A stretch of 64,000 nucleotides of DNA, taken from NCBI RefSeq assembly GCF_016545825.1, contig NC_052614.1:45449212-45513211 (forward strand). Reading direction: 5' to 3'. Shown here in pieces: positions 1 to 10,133 of this stretch. The notes beneath the pieces were generated by a model. It was not told the DNA's origin. It did no database searches and saw only the letters and a program-made list of their open reading frames with translations. A program made the translations under genes and the position numbers. How positions within the stretch are numbered: position 1 is the first letter of the stretch; each line of letters begins with the position of its first letter. The stretch comes from Eucalyptus grandis (Eukaryota > Streptophyta > Magnoliopsida > Myrtales > Myrtaceae).

Positions 1-778
1 ACTGCAAGTGTAACAAGAACAATGATTCAAGTCCACCGATGGAGTTTGGTAGCTCCCTTATTGGAGTGTAACTCAGGTTCATTGTCTTCAAACTTGTGAG
101 ATCTCCAATAGAATCAGGTAACTCTCTTATTTTACTATACATCATACATAAGTGCCTTAGACTTTTGAGGTATCCAATAAAAGCAGGCAATTCTGTAATC
201 TTAGTATGCCGCAAGTCTAAGTCGAGCAATGATTCCAGTCCTCTAATTGAGTTTGGTAGCTCCTTTATCTGAGTGCATCCCAAGTTCATTTTTTCCAACA
301 TTTTGAGATTTGCAAGAGAATCAGGTAACTCTTTGATTCTTGTGTTGAACAAATTCAATTCAAGCAAAAATCTCAATTTCCCGATGGAGTCTGGAAGCTT
401 TCTAAGCTTATCACAATGCACTAAAGACAAGCACCTCAAGCTCCTCAAGCTCGCTGTCTCTCCAATACATGGATGAAGCTCTTGTATACAATGTCCCTCT
501 AGCTTTAGATGTGTGAGGTACTTTAGACAGCATATTGTAGAAGGCATTATGCACTTGTCAAAATGGGGGCTTCTAGAGAACTTTGATGGCTGGGCTCCAA
601 CTGGAATTATTTCCAAGTGCTTTAGGTGCTCTAGCTTATCGATGGAGCTATTGATTTGTGTCAACTCTAAATAGAGTTCAGCAAAAATCAATACCCTCAA
701 CTTTAAGCATGTGGAGAAGTCAGGAATTGTCGAGAGATAGCATCTCATGAGATGTATGACTTTTAAATCGCAATTTGC
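1..778 (-). pseudogene. TNL exon 4: leucine-rich repeats (partial, continues left)
   Basis: After an acceptor at 780-779 the minus strand is open to the window edge and encodes successive LRRs of the form LRKLPDSIGKLRFLLELNL, IKELPDSLANLKMLEKMNL, and so on, with a repeat of about 23-24 residues. This is the effector-recognition region of TNLs. I see no stop in the part present. The 3' end of the gene lies outside the window. Confidence 0.85.
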
Positions 779-855
779 CTGTGAAACAAATTAGAATTAG
801 AAAAGCAAGGCAAGGCAAATAGCAAATGTATTTATGTGATACAAAACCATACCAA

Positions 856-1133
856 AGAGGGCCCCATCCATTCCAGTTATCTGGAATTTTGCTGTTTGAA
901 AGCTTAAGCACGACTAAGTTTGATAAACATAGATTGACCGCCTACAAGTCTGAAGGGCAACGATGCCAAGAGAGCCATTTTAAACTCGAGAGAAGATTCT
1001 TAAAGTCTCCTACCAAGTTCCCTCCCTCTAATTCCAACAACCTTAAGTTAGGCAACCTTGAAAACTCTTCACTTGTAAAGTCGTGCTCTTTCGGAAGTCT
1101 AGTTAGTTTGAGTGTTGTGATATTCTCTATTCC
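856..1133 (-). pseudogene. TNL exon 3: NB-ARC/LRR linker, with stop codon
   Basis: After an acceptor at 1135-1134 the frame reads GIENITTLKLTRLPKE, EEFSRLPNLRLLELEGGN and LSSLKWLSWHRCPSD, the post-NB linker and first LRRs of TNLs. A TAG at 944-942 follows CPSDL. Reading continues afterwards with NLVVLKLSNSKIPDNWNGW, so the stop is a point lesion. The exon end (GTATGG donor near 855) is placed by family pattern and could be off by a few bases. Confidence 0.75.
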
Positions 1134-1369
1134 CTGACATCATGAATAGGTGTGAGTAACTTTCTACGATGAAGGAAAAAAGCGCAATCCACTAATAAAT
1201 ATTGCATAAACTTATTCTATAAGCAATTCATTCCGTTAGCTTCTACTCTCATATTCTAAATGTAAGCTCTTAATATCTTTTGCTAGGTATAAACTACGAT
1301 ATCACCTTCATTTCACTCAAAATTGACAAATTTAGTTTTCTGCAATGTGCAACATAGACGAAAGGAACC

Positions 1370-1540
1370 ACCGCCTGCGATGGCCTAGCTGGATAAGAGC
1401 CCCCATAACATCTACCCAGGATGGAGGGGTTCAAATCCCGCGGGATGCCCGGGATCTTAAGCGCAACGTCGCTAGCGTTGCTCCAGGGTTTACCCGCTGG
1501 CTGCCGGCTGTACGGGGTTTCCTAGGTATCAAAAAAAAAA
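1370..1540 (+). mobile_element. tRNA-derived SINE in TNL intron 2
   Basis: A Pol III type promoter is visible: box A-like tggcctagctggataagag at 1381-1399 and box B ggttcaaatcc at 1429-1439. A GC-rich body follows and it ends in a run of A (1531-1540). Imperfect target-site duplications flank it: acatagacgaaaggaacc (1352-1369) and acatagacaaaaggacac (1541-1557). It lies in the TNL intron between the NB-ARC exon and exon 3. The short open frame across it has no coding meaning. Confidence 0.85.
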
Positions 1541-1631
1541 ACATAGACAAAAGGACACATCTAAGAATATTTTCTGAACTTCAAGCTAATATTCCCTAAT
1601 CTAGAAAATAGTAATTATGGATAAAATTTAC

Positions 1632-2777
1632 CTTTCTAGTCTGCACTACTTCCAATGCAACCTTGGGACACCATATTCTACTTTGCTTCCCAGGATCTTT
1701 GTGTTCTTGTCAAACAATATCTCTTCCAAGGTCTCTAAGCAAGTCATGCATCAACAATCTATTATTGTCATCAACTTTTATCAAAGACTTACGGGTAAGG
1801 ACAATGATATTACTTCTTGGATAGAATTCCAATGCTTTCCACATATAAAGTGGATAGATTGTTTTTCACCAATAAAATAACATGCAATATCAAGAAAAAT
1901 ATCTTTTTGTGCATTGTCTAGCATCTCAAAGCTAATCTTTAATTTGTCACAGACTTTTGGATTCGGAACTGAATTTAATCTCTTCAATGTGTCTTTCCAA
2001 ATATACTTTGGAGATAAAGAGAGGAACCAATAATCTCGAGAGCCAGAGGAAGCCCATAAGCTTTGAGAGCAATCTGGTGAGAAATATCATCATAGTCATG
2101 TGGAGGGGAATCCATTTTGAAAGCATGCTTACAAAAAAGCTGAAGAGAATGTAGATGGTGCAATTCTCTCATTTGATAGATTTTGAACTCTTGAAAATGC
2201 ATTTGGACATTATTTTCTTGGTTCTCCTCTCCGATTGGCAAAAGTTTGATGTCCCTCGTTGTAATAATAATTCTGCTCCCTAGACCAAACCAATCAGGTT
2301 TTTTTCTGCAAATTTTGAGAGTTGATCCATTTCATCTATGTCATCGAGAACAATGAGGACTTTTTTGTGGCAAAATCTCATGTTAATTTGGTAAATCCCT
2401 GCATCAGAATCATAAATCTCTAGTGGATTGGAGTTGAGAATTTCTGAAAAATAATTGTTTTTGCAATTGAATGACTTTGCTGCCCTTTGAAGCTTGTCGA
2501 ACATTCGAAATAAAGCTGCACCCATGAAACCGACTATGAATTTGGTTAAAGACAATCTTGGCAAGAGTAGTCTTACCGATGCCCCCCATTCCGTGGATTA
2601 CTAGATAACGTACATCGGGAGAACCTTCATCTATTAGGCGCAAGACATCTTCAACATGATCCTCAAATCCGACTAAATGATCGGGCAGCTTTTTGTCTCT
2701 TTTATTCAGCTTGGTCGAAACTTCAGCAACGATTAATTTAATGAGTTCACCGTGACTGTCATATTTGATAAAGAGGT
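1632..2777 (-). pseudogene. TNL exon 2: NB-ARC domain with four frameshifts and a stop
   Basis: The exon opens DLFIKYDSHGELIKL and carries the P-loop GMGGIGKTTLAK, the kinase-2 motif VLIVLDDIDEMDQL, the GLPLALEIIGS motif, the FLDIACYFIG segment and the MHDLLRDLGRDIV (MHD) motif, in that order. The segments lie in different minus frames: changes occur near 2450 (after LQKQLF), near 2300 (after the kinase-2 block), near 2010 and near 1850. A TGA at 1712-1710 replaces the usual Arg after GRDIV. The donor is GTAAAT at 1631. All Walker A, Walker B and MHD residues survive, so the decay is mostly by indels, suggesting a recent origin of the lesions or indel errors in the assembly. Confidence 0.9.
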
Positions 2778-3226
2778 CTAGTAAGAAACATCCAAATAAT
2801 AAACTATCGAGCTCAGGAATACTATTAATTAAACATAGACCAACCGTACAGGAGGAAGCAGTGGCGACCACCCCACTCCTAAAATGTTATGTATGTATAC
2901 TTTGTGGATATATAGGAAAAAAACCAACCATAATTGAATGCCTCCTCCTCCTCGAAAAAGTACATTCATTTATATTGTATACACAGTAATCTCACATATA
3001 CTTTCAATTCTCCTTTTACAGAAAATGAACCTAAATCCAGTCAATTTGCTTAAAACGAATTGCAATTGTGCATTTTGTACTATGGTCAAAGATGTAAAGT
3101 TTCAAGATAAGAATGAAATCTTAAACTTTGTAAAGATGCTTCCTCACCCATAAATTGTAAAAATTGAAACCTTTGGGTTTTCTTCCTTTAGATATATAAA
3201 AAGGATTTGTTTATTCATTTTTTATG

Positions 3227-3835
3227 GCAAAAGTATACCCCAAGTGCCAAAACTTGGCACGATATGACATTTAAGTACCAAAAGTCAGGAAAATGGCACT
3301 TAAGTACAACTTTGTTTGAAAAATGGGACACTTGAGTGCCATGTCTAGCGAATTTCATTAGAAATCTTATGTGGTAATTTTTTTATTAATTTTGCTTGCC
3401 TACATGGCTTGCTGAAGAGTTGACTCATCAAAGAACTGCAAAAACGACGTCGTTTTAGCACGGATTTGAATTTTACTATAAAAAATTAATTAAAATTAAA
3501 TTATTAAAATTTAAAAAAAAAAAATAGGGGGAAGAGAGTTGTAGACGCCTCGGGGCTGTGCCCTCATCGCCTCCTCACCTTCGCCAGCCCTCCCCCCTTG
3601 TCGCCGGCCCTTCCCGATGACGGTAGGGATGTGGCGACGAGGGCTATAAGGCCTCGCCACCTGCCATCTCCAACCTTTATTTTTTTAAATAAATTTAATT
3701 TAATTAATTTTTATATAAATTATTTACATACGTCAGCAGCAAAATGACGTCATTTTGCATTTATCTCGCTGGAAAATCACCACACAAGCATTTCGGCCGG
3801 ATTTTCTCGTCATTGGCACTTAAGAGTGCGAATGG
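3227..3835. repeat. MITE-like repeat with GC-rich core in TNL intron 1
   Basis: The ends carry related motifs in inverted orientation (agtgccaaaa/catttaagtacc near 3250-3280 and cattggcacttaagagtg near 3812-3830). The middle (3540-3660) is very GC-rich and contrasts with AT-rich arms. Similar wording, tggcactt and aagtgcc, occurs in the terpene synthase intron element at 45093-45579, so both may belong to one family. I could not identify a target-site duplication, so the class is uncertain. Confidence 0.4.
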
Positions 3836-3849
3836 TAACCCTTCTTGAC

Positions 3850-4325
3850 TGGGGAAGAGTTTTTTTTCAGAAATGCTTTTTTCTATTTCTATTATGGGGA
3901 ACAATTTCTAAGTAAAAGAAGGCGTTTGGTAACTACGCAAAAATTTTACTCCGAAATAGAAAAAGAATAGAAATGTGTTTGGTAAAAAACAGTTTCTTTT
4001 TGTATTTATTTGTTTTTTATTCTTGCGCACGGATCGCCGGTGGCGTCGGCGACGGTAGGCGACGATCGGCGCGGTCGGTGGTAGCCACGGCAAGAGAGAA
4101 AAATAAAGAAAAATAAAAAGAAATTTCACTTATTTCTAGAAATTGTTCACAGGAATAAGAAGCAACTTTTTTGCTTCTCATTTCTATTCCAAAACCAATC
4201 CCGGGCTAACTTTTTATTCCCGGGAACAAAAAAACAATTTAGCGTTACCAAATGGATTTCTGTTCTTTTTTTTTGTTCCGGAAATAAAAAAAAAGAAATT
4301 TTGGGGAAGAGAAACGTTCTCATGC
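3850..4325. repeat. MITE-like inverted-repeat element in TNL intron 1
   Basis: The segment gcgtttggtaac (about 3921) is matched in inverted orientation by gcgttaccaaatgg (about 4242), with A/T-rich outer arms containing mirrored gaaatt/ttccggaa words. A short GC-rich core (4030-4095) lies between. No transposase is present. The boundaries are approximate. Confidence 0.35.
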
Positions 4326-4805
4326 ACCCCTAAGTGTCCCTCCGTACTATGTTTTGGCACTCTAGGTGTCCGGCATTCATTTTTTATTGCTCATATATAG
4401 TGTATGTTGGGATTGCTAGTTTTGCATGGAGTAAAATAGCAATAGCTAGAACAATTATTTTATAAAACAAACCAACGTAACATCGATTTAGAAGTGAAGG
4501 AAAGGCATTTTTATTCAATCTAAAAGATGCAAATTGAATAGTGAATTTAAATTGGATTTGTCATGTCTAAATAGAGAATTCATCTAGCTTTGAAAGGAAT
4601 TGATTTAAGTGGTGGAAAATTCATCTAGCTTTGAAAGGAATCGATTTAATTGAGTGGATGTGTATTGAGTAGTTAAAAAAAGTACGTGGGAATTGAGTTA
4701 CAATTTGATGAAAAAGAGAACAATGGGTAGTGGTAACTGTTAATGCAAGGATGATAATATTTCGTATTTCGTATTATTTATAGTTATATCAACTAAATAT
4801 CTAAT

Positions 4806-5130
4806 GGAAGTACAGTCCGACTGCAAAACTGTGATGGACAGCTTGATGGACTTTGCACCGAGCCCATGGACAGTGGAACCAATTTTAGAGGATTGCAAAG
4901 TGCTGTTAGCCCAACTTAAAGGTGTCTCCATTTCTTACGCGCATAGAGAAGCAAACAAGCCCACCGATTGGATAGCAAGAGTCCACTTTGGGACAACCTT
5001 CTTCCTCGCAATTGGATTTTATATCCCCCTCATCCACTTTGGGTTTTATTATGTAATGATTCCAAACCTAGTTGTGGTTCCGCGACTTATTAGTAATGAT
5101 CACTATCTTTCGACAAAAAAAAAAAAAAAA
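4806..5130 (+). mobile_element. 5'-truncated L1-type LINE (RNase H tail only) in TNL intron 1
   Basis: The frame from 4804 reads the end of a LINE RNase H domain (VQSDCKTVMDSLMDF then YAHREANKPTDWIARVHF), followed by a short 3' UTR and a poly(A) run at 5114-5130. A perfect 13-bp target-site duplication, ctaaatatctaat, flanks it (4793-4805 and 5131-5143). This is the typical product of incomplete target-primed reverse transcription. It lies antisense to the TNL gene within its first intron. Confidence 0.93.
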
Positions 5131-5178
5131 CTAAATATCTAATCAAAGAAAAATAAAAAAGAAAAGCTCAAACCTTAC

Positions 5179-5737
5179 CCGGTATCTTTGAGATCCATCC
5201 TTTCATATGAGCGACTTGCTTCAGAGTATCCTTCCATCGCTGCACCACCTCACAACCCAATTTCTCTTCATGCTTTTGTAGAGCGTCCTGGTACAGCTCA
5301 GATTTAAGCTTGACATCTCTCGGTTCCACATCAAAGAAAATTGGCAGAATCATCGCTTTGCAATCCATCATGTATGCAAGCTCACGAAGACACCACACAC
5401 TGGACGTATAATTTTTAGAGAAGATGGAAATACAGATTGTGGAGATCTTGATCGCACGCTCCAATTTGCCTTCGATCGCTTCACCTTTTCTAATCTCTTC
5501 ATCGTCTCTAAAAACACGAATACCAGCTCCGTCCATGGCGTGATAGAGACAGTCTATAAAGTTCAAGCAAGTATCGAGCCCTCTGAAATTCAAGAACACC
5601 TCATATTCAGCCCTTGGTGATGACTCGGCATCGCCTCTATTGATCAACAACACCTTGAATTCAGGCTCCAATGACGACTCGACATCACTGTTATCGGTCG
5701 ACATTGCTGGTCCATCTACATATTTTCTCTTTGCCAT
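5179..5737 (-). pseudogene. TNL exon 1: TIR domain, open frame
   Basis: This exon encodes 186 residues in one open frame. A non-conserved leader of about 45 residues precedes the TIR core that begins YEVFLNFRGLDT (consensus YDVFLSFRG.DTR). The alpha-D region motif WCLRELAYM keeps the glutamate that is catalytic in TIR NADases. A PIFFDVEPRDV segment matches the usual MPIFYDVEPS.V. The exon ends CCG G with a GTAAGG donor at 5178, phase 1, the normal TNL intron position. If transcribed alone it could give a TIR-only protein, which is a known class, but that is inference. The start codon at 5737 lies only 25 bp from a LINE insertion. Confidence 0.88.
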
Positions 5738-6185
5738 CTTTCGGAGCTAAATTATAGTGATCAAGTTGAATAATATTTTTCTCTCTCTACGCTCTGTAGA
5801 GTGTTTCTACTGACATGGTAGTCCCTTCTACTTCACCATCTTCTACATGTTTGCCCTCTCCTGAGTGTTTCGACTATGCCAATCTCAGCAGTAAATCTCA
5901 AATTTTCCATCTAACCTTCTCCATCTTCCCATTTCTCGGTTCTATCGACACAAACCCTTACCCGTTTTCCTTTGCATGTCATCATCGGCCCCTCAATTTT
6001 ACTAAATTCACTTGACCTCCAATTGTGCTGCTTCTCGGCTGTTTCCTCTATTCTTGTCTTCGCATGGCTGGTATTCGTTGTCCCCGAGTCTTACATTTGA
6101 GCCGTTATATCTTGTTACCTTTCATCCTCTCCAATGGACCACCCAACGCCGCAGATGATGCTCGTCGGCAGCTTTATGCAGTCGC

Positions 6186-7127
6186 ATGGGACGCCTTTGG
6201 TCCGAACAGTCAATTGAGATATGTGATGAGGAAGTACCTCGTGAAAAAATTGAGGAATGTCAGCTCACTCTGGTTGGTAAGCTTCTCAACAATCCATCAG
6301 TAAACTTTTCGGCTTTTCAGACGACTATGAAAAAAGCTTGGCGCACTGAACTAATGGAATTCTCACAAAGTGAGTCTGGACTGTTTATTATCAAATTTAA
6401 ATCATATGATGTCAAGCAGCGAGTTATAGATAACGGACCTTGGTTGTTTGGTAATCATCTACTTATCTTGAAACCTTGGATAGCCAACACGCCACTATCT
6501 TGTTATGATTTTAGTACCTGTGCGTTCTGGGTCCAAATAGTTGGTTTGCCTTTGGAGCGCTGCACAGAAAATATTATTCGTTGGGCAGCTGGTCATATAG
6601 GACAGGTTACTGAAGTTAGCATTAAAAATAAAGATGGACTACCGCTTAAAGCAATGCGGGCAATGGTAGAATTGGACCTCCAAAGACCGCTGAAAACAGG
6701 TATTCTCCTTAAGGTTGAAGGGAAAAATTTCTGGTTGGATTTTCGATATGAACGCTTATCATATTATTGTTATTCCTGTGGTATACTTGGACACTATGCT
6801 ACGGCCTGCAAAACCTTTCCCTGTGATGAAACTAAATTAGATGAAATCAGTTTTTTATATGGATCTTGGTTGAAAGCTGAGGCACGTGAATATAGCCCTT
6901 TTTGGCGTACCTTTTATGATAAAGAGATTGTCCCTGAGACCCCTCAAAGCTCTTATGCAATTATCACTGTGCTAGACTCGGTTCATGCCGTACCTGCTAC
7001 TTCAGTGCAACCATCTATTCATGTTGTACCTGATATTTCAGAACACAAGAATAAGGGTAAACATACTATGGACACATCGGTCGGCGATCCTATTGTCAGA
7101 AACAATTCAAGCTACTCGGGAAGGTAA
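6186..7127 (+). pseudogene. LINE ORF1: DUF4283 and CCHC zinc-knuckle RNA-binding protein
   Basis: ORF1 proteins of plant L1 elements bind element RNA and form the ribonucleoprotein particle. This 313-residue frame has a DUF4283-like region (LTLVGKLLNNPSVNFSAFQ, then VIDNGPWLFGNHLLILKPW) and one CCHC knuckle, CYSCGILGHYATAC, near residues 199-212, followed by a polar tail. The likely N-terminus is in another frame: a reading of NAADDARRQLYAVAWDAFGP precedes it around 6147-6206, so a frameshift near 6190 probably separates the start from the body. No clear start context is visible at 6186. Confidence 0.85.
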
Positions 7128-7387
7128 TACCTGGAGCGGCAACAACTTTTGGCACACCTACATGTTGCTTCCTCTACTCGGGTGAAAAGAAGCTTAAACA
7201 CTCACATCTTAATGCACGATCAGGACCTCTCAAGAAAGTCAAGCACTCCCTGTATCAAGAGGTTCGACATCAATTACGGGAACAGTTTGATGAATCCGCT
7301 TTACTGAGGATACTCCTATCTCGAGGCGGACACATCTTCATGTTGGGCCCAGTGGTGGCTGGCCCTAAAAAAGCCACCGGGTGCAAA

Positions 7388-8299
7388 ATGAGGCTTATAA
7401 GTTGGGCTGTCGGGGTTGGGCAATCCCGGACGGTTCAAGCACTCAAGGTCTTAGTGACCCGGGAGAAGCCCGATATTGTTTTTGATGGAAACAAAAACCA
7501 GACTAAGCAGATTTTATCTATTCAACGTAAACTTAATTTCTCAGCAGGTTTTTTTCAAGAGCCAGCAGGTTTGGCAGGAGGCTTAGCTCTTTTTTGGACT
7601 AATAAGGTCTCCTTGAATATTACTTACCAGTCTTTTGACATGCTAGACTCCATCTGTACTGATCTTGATTTTGGCATTACTATGCGTTTGACTTGCTTAC
7701 ATGCTCCTGCTCGATATCCTCTTCGTCAACACCTGTGGACAGTTTTGAGACGCATCAGTAACTTCAACTCGCTTCCTTGGTTATGTACAGGAGACTATAA
7801 TGAAGTTTTATATCCTTGGGAGAAAGTCGGCAAATGTCCTGCCGAGTCTTATAGAATGGTTTCTTTTCGTGATGTTATTAATGACTGTTATCTTATGGAC
7901 CTTGGCAGCAAAGGATGTGCCTTTACATGGTCTAACAACAGACAGGGAGATGATATGGTAAAAGCAAGATTAGACAGAATGCTTTGCACAAAAAAATGGA
8001 GATTGGCTTACCCTCTTTGTGAAGTAATTGCCCTTCCCGCTCTCGGTTCTGATCATAGCCCTCTTCTCTTGTCCGCTGAAGTACTTCCTAGCTGCAAACG
8101 GCGAAAATCCTTCTATTTTGAAGCTTTTTGGCTCCAGGATGCCGAATGCCGTTCCATAATTGCTGAATCTTGGAATTCTTCTCAGATTGGAAAGGTGACA
8201 CTTCCTCACAAGCTACTCTCTGTTTCTGTTGCCTTATCTAAATGGAGTCGCTCTAAATTTAGGAATGCTCAAACTCAGCTTTCTCACCTTAAGAACTAG
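7388..8299 (+). pseudogene. LINE ORF2 endonuclease region, active-site residue lost
   Basis: This is the APE-like endonuclease that nicks target DNA for priming. Recognisable blocks are MRLISWAVGVG, GDYNEVLYPWEK, TWSNNRQGDDMVKARLDR and the terminal SDHSPLLL. Where intact relatives read FLMETKNQ with the catalytic Glu, this copy reads FDGNKNQ because of compensating indels around 7480-7500. The N-terminal Asn of SWNCRG is also altered. A TAG ends the frame at 8297-8299, and coding resumes directly after it. The endonuclease should be inactive. Confidence 0.88.
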
Positions 8300-10133
8300 C
8301 TTCAGTCTCTCACCAACCGGCCTCATTTTCATTCAAATACTGATGAGATCTCAGACCTGAAAGTTAAAATACATGAGTTATGGCAACAGGAGGAAAAATT
8401 TTGGGCAATGCGATCTCGGGTTAACTGGCTTAAATTGGGAGACAGAAACACCAAATTTTTTCACGCCACTACGGTCAATAGACGTCAACAAAACAAGATC
8501 AGGATGCTTCAGGATGACCAGCAAAACTGGATTCGTGACCCTATTGCTCTTAAAGATATGACTCTTAATTATTTTCAACGGTTATATGCATCTTCAGGAC
8601 ATAGAGACTATGGCCCAACTCTACATCTTTGTAATCAGATTGTGACAGAGGAGATGAATGAATATTTAACGGCTACAATTACTGCGAGGAGGTCCATACT
8701 GCGGTATTCAATTAGGCGAAACAAAAGCTCCCGGTCCGATGGCTTGAATGGTCGGTTTTTATCGTGCCCATTGGGATATCTGCAAGAAGATATAACATTA
8801 GTTGTGAAACAATTCTTTCATACAGAGATTTTATTACCGGAATATAATCGCACTGCTATTTCCCTTATTCCCAAGACCCCTCACCAGAACGTTTAGATCA
8901 GTTTCGCCCTATTAGCCTCTGCAACTTTATTTATAAGATTATCTCCAAGATTCTGGCCAACCGACTCAAACCCTGGCTACCACAATTGATAGCACCAGAA
9001 CAAACCGCTTTTGTTGGCGGTCGCCAAATACAAGATAATATCATTGTGGTTCATGAAGTCTTACATCAGCTTAGAATCAGAAAACGTATAAAGAAATTTC
9101 ATGCAGTGCTGAAACTAGACATGCAGAAGGCTTATGACCGGGTGGAATGGGATTTTCTCCGTGATTATCTCCTAAAACTTGGTTTTCATGCTAAATGGGT
9201 TTGCTGGATATTCCAATGCATCTCTACGGTGTCTTACAGCGTCAAATTAAATGGAGAATTTCTACCGTTCTTCCATCCTACCAGAGGCCTTAGATAGGGC
9301 GATCCGTTATCACCGTACCTGTTCATCCTGATGACTAATGCTTTATCATCTCTTATCAAGAATGCCGTGGATAATGGTAATCTTAAAGGTATAACATTTA
9401 ATAGATGGTGCCCCACTCTCTCCCACTTATTTTTCGCTGATGATGCCATTTTTTTCCTTGATGCCAAACTTATGGAATGTCAGAATTTAGCTGCTGTTCT
9501 AAACGAATACTGTCTAGCTACGGGACGGACTATAAATCGGAATAAATCGGGGGTTGTTTTGTAGCCCAGACTGTCCAATTGCTTTGAAAGAAAGCCTAGC
9601 TGCAGCCCTTAGAGTTCCTATACTTCATCAAACAGGCAGATATCTAGGAATTCCTTTAGATTGGGGCAAATCTAAAAGGGAACTGTTTTCTTGGCTAATG
9701 GGTAGAGTGCATTCAAAACTTGAAGGCTGGAAGGAAAAGCTTATTTCAAAAGGGGGTAAAGAGATCCTTATAAAATCTGTTGTGCAAGCTATACCCCCAT
9801 TACGCCATGTCAATTTTCAAAATCCCTGCAACTATTTGTAAAGCAATAGATCAAAAAGTAGCTAAATTCTGGTGGCAATCTGATTATAGTAAGAAAGGCA
9901 TACATTGGAAGAGCTGGGAGTGCATTAAGAGGAGAAAAGATGAAGGGGGATTAGGATTTCGTGACCTTATGATTTTTAATAGAGCTCTCACAGGTAAACA
10001 AGCTTGGCGTCTAGTCCAAAATTCTAATTCATTGTATAGCAGGCTTCTCAAAGGTTTATATTTTCAAGACAAGGATTTTTGGCATGCTACTAAAGGTTCT
10101 AGACCCTCTTGGGGTTGGCGAGCATCTTATTAG
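8300..10133 (+). pseudogene. LINE ORF2 reverse transcriptase region, multiply frameshifted
   Basis: Blocks in order: a linker MRSRVNWLKLGDRNTKFFHA, the RT start (SLIPKTP, then DQFRPISLCNFIYKIISKIL), palm motif LKLDMQKAYDRVEWDFL, GLR*GDPLSPYLF and the catalytic FFADDAIFF at about 9430. Breaks: frameshift near 8885, TAG at 9295-9297 replacing the Gln of GLRQGDPLSP, frameshift near 9562, frameshift near 9797 and another near 10110. The YADD-equivalent aspartates survive, but no continuous enzyme can be made. Confidence 0.9.

Larger units (their letters stand above)
1..5737 (-). pseudogene. TIR-NBS-LRR (TNL) disease resistance gene, degenerate, runs off left edge
   Basis: TNL proteins are intracellular immune receptors: the TIR domain is an NADase signalling module, NB-ARC is a nucleotide switch and the LRR senses effectors. 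Four exons can be read on the minus strand: TIR (5737-5179), NB-ARC (2777-1632), a short linker/LRR exon (about 1133-856) and an LRR exon from 778 past the window edge. The exon 1/2 junction is in phase (donor 5178-5177, acceptor 2779-2778). The NB-ARC exon changes frame at about 2450, 2300, 2010 and 1850, and has an in-frame TGA at 1712-1710. The third exon has a TAG at 944-942. It therefore cannot encode a full receptor, although TIR and LRR exons are each open. Intron 1 is about 2.4 kb and carries insertions, and a LINE separates the gene from its promoter. Family assignment is firm; pseudogene status assumes the assembly is right. Confidence 0.92.

Noticed and set aside
1381..1440. Possible tRNA gene
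   Set aside because: A and B boxes are present, but no cloverleaf with paired acceptor stem could be drawn, and the sequence continues into a SINE body with poly(A) tail and target-site duplications.
1345..1599. 84-residue open frame
   Set aside because: It spans the SINE and both of its duplications, so it is chance translation of a mobile element.
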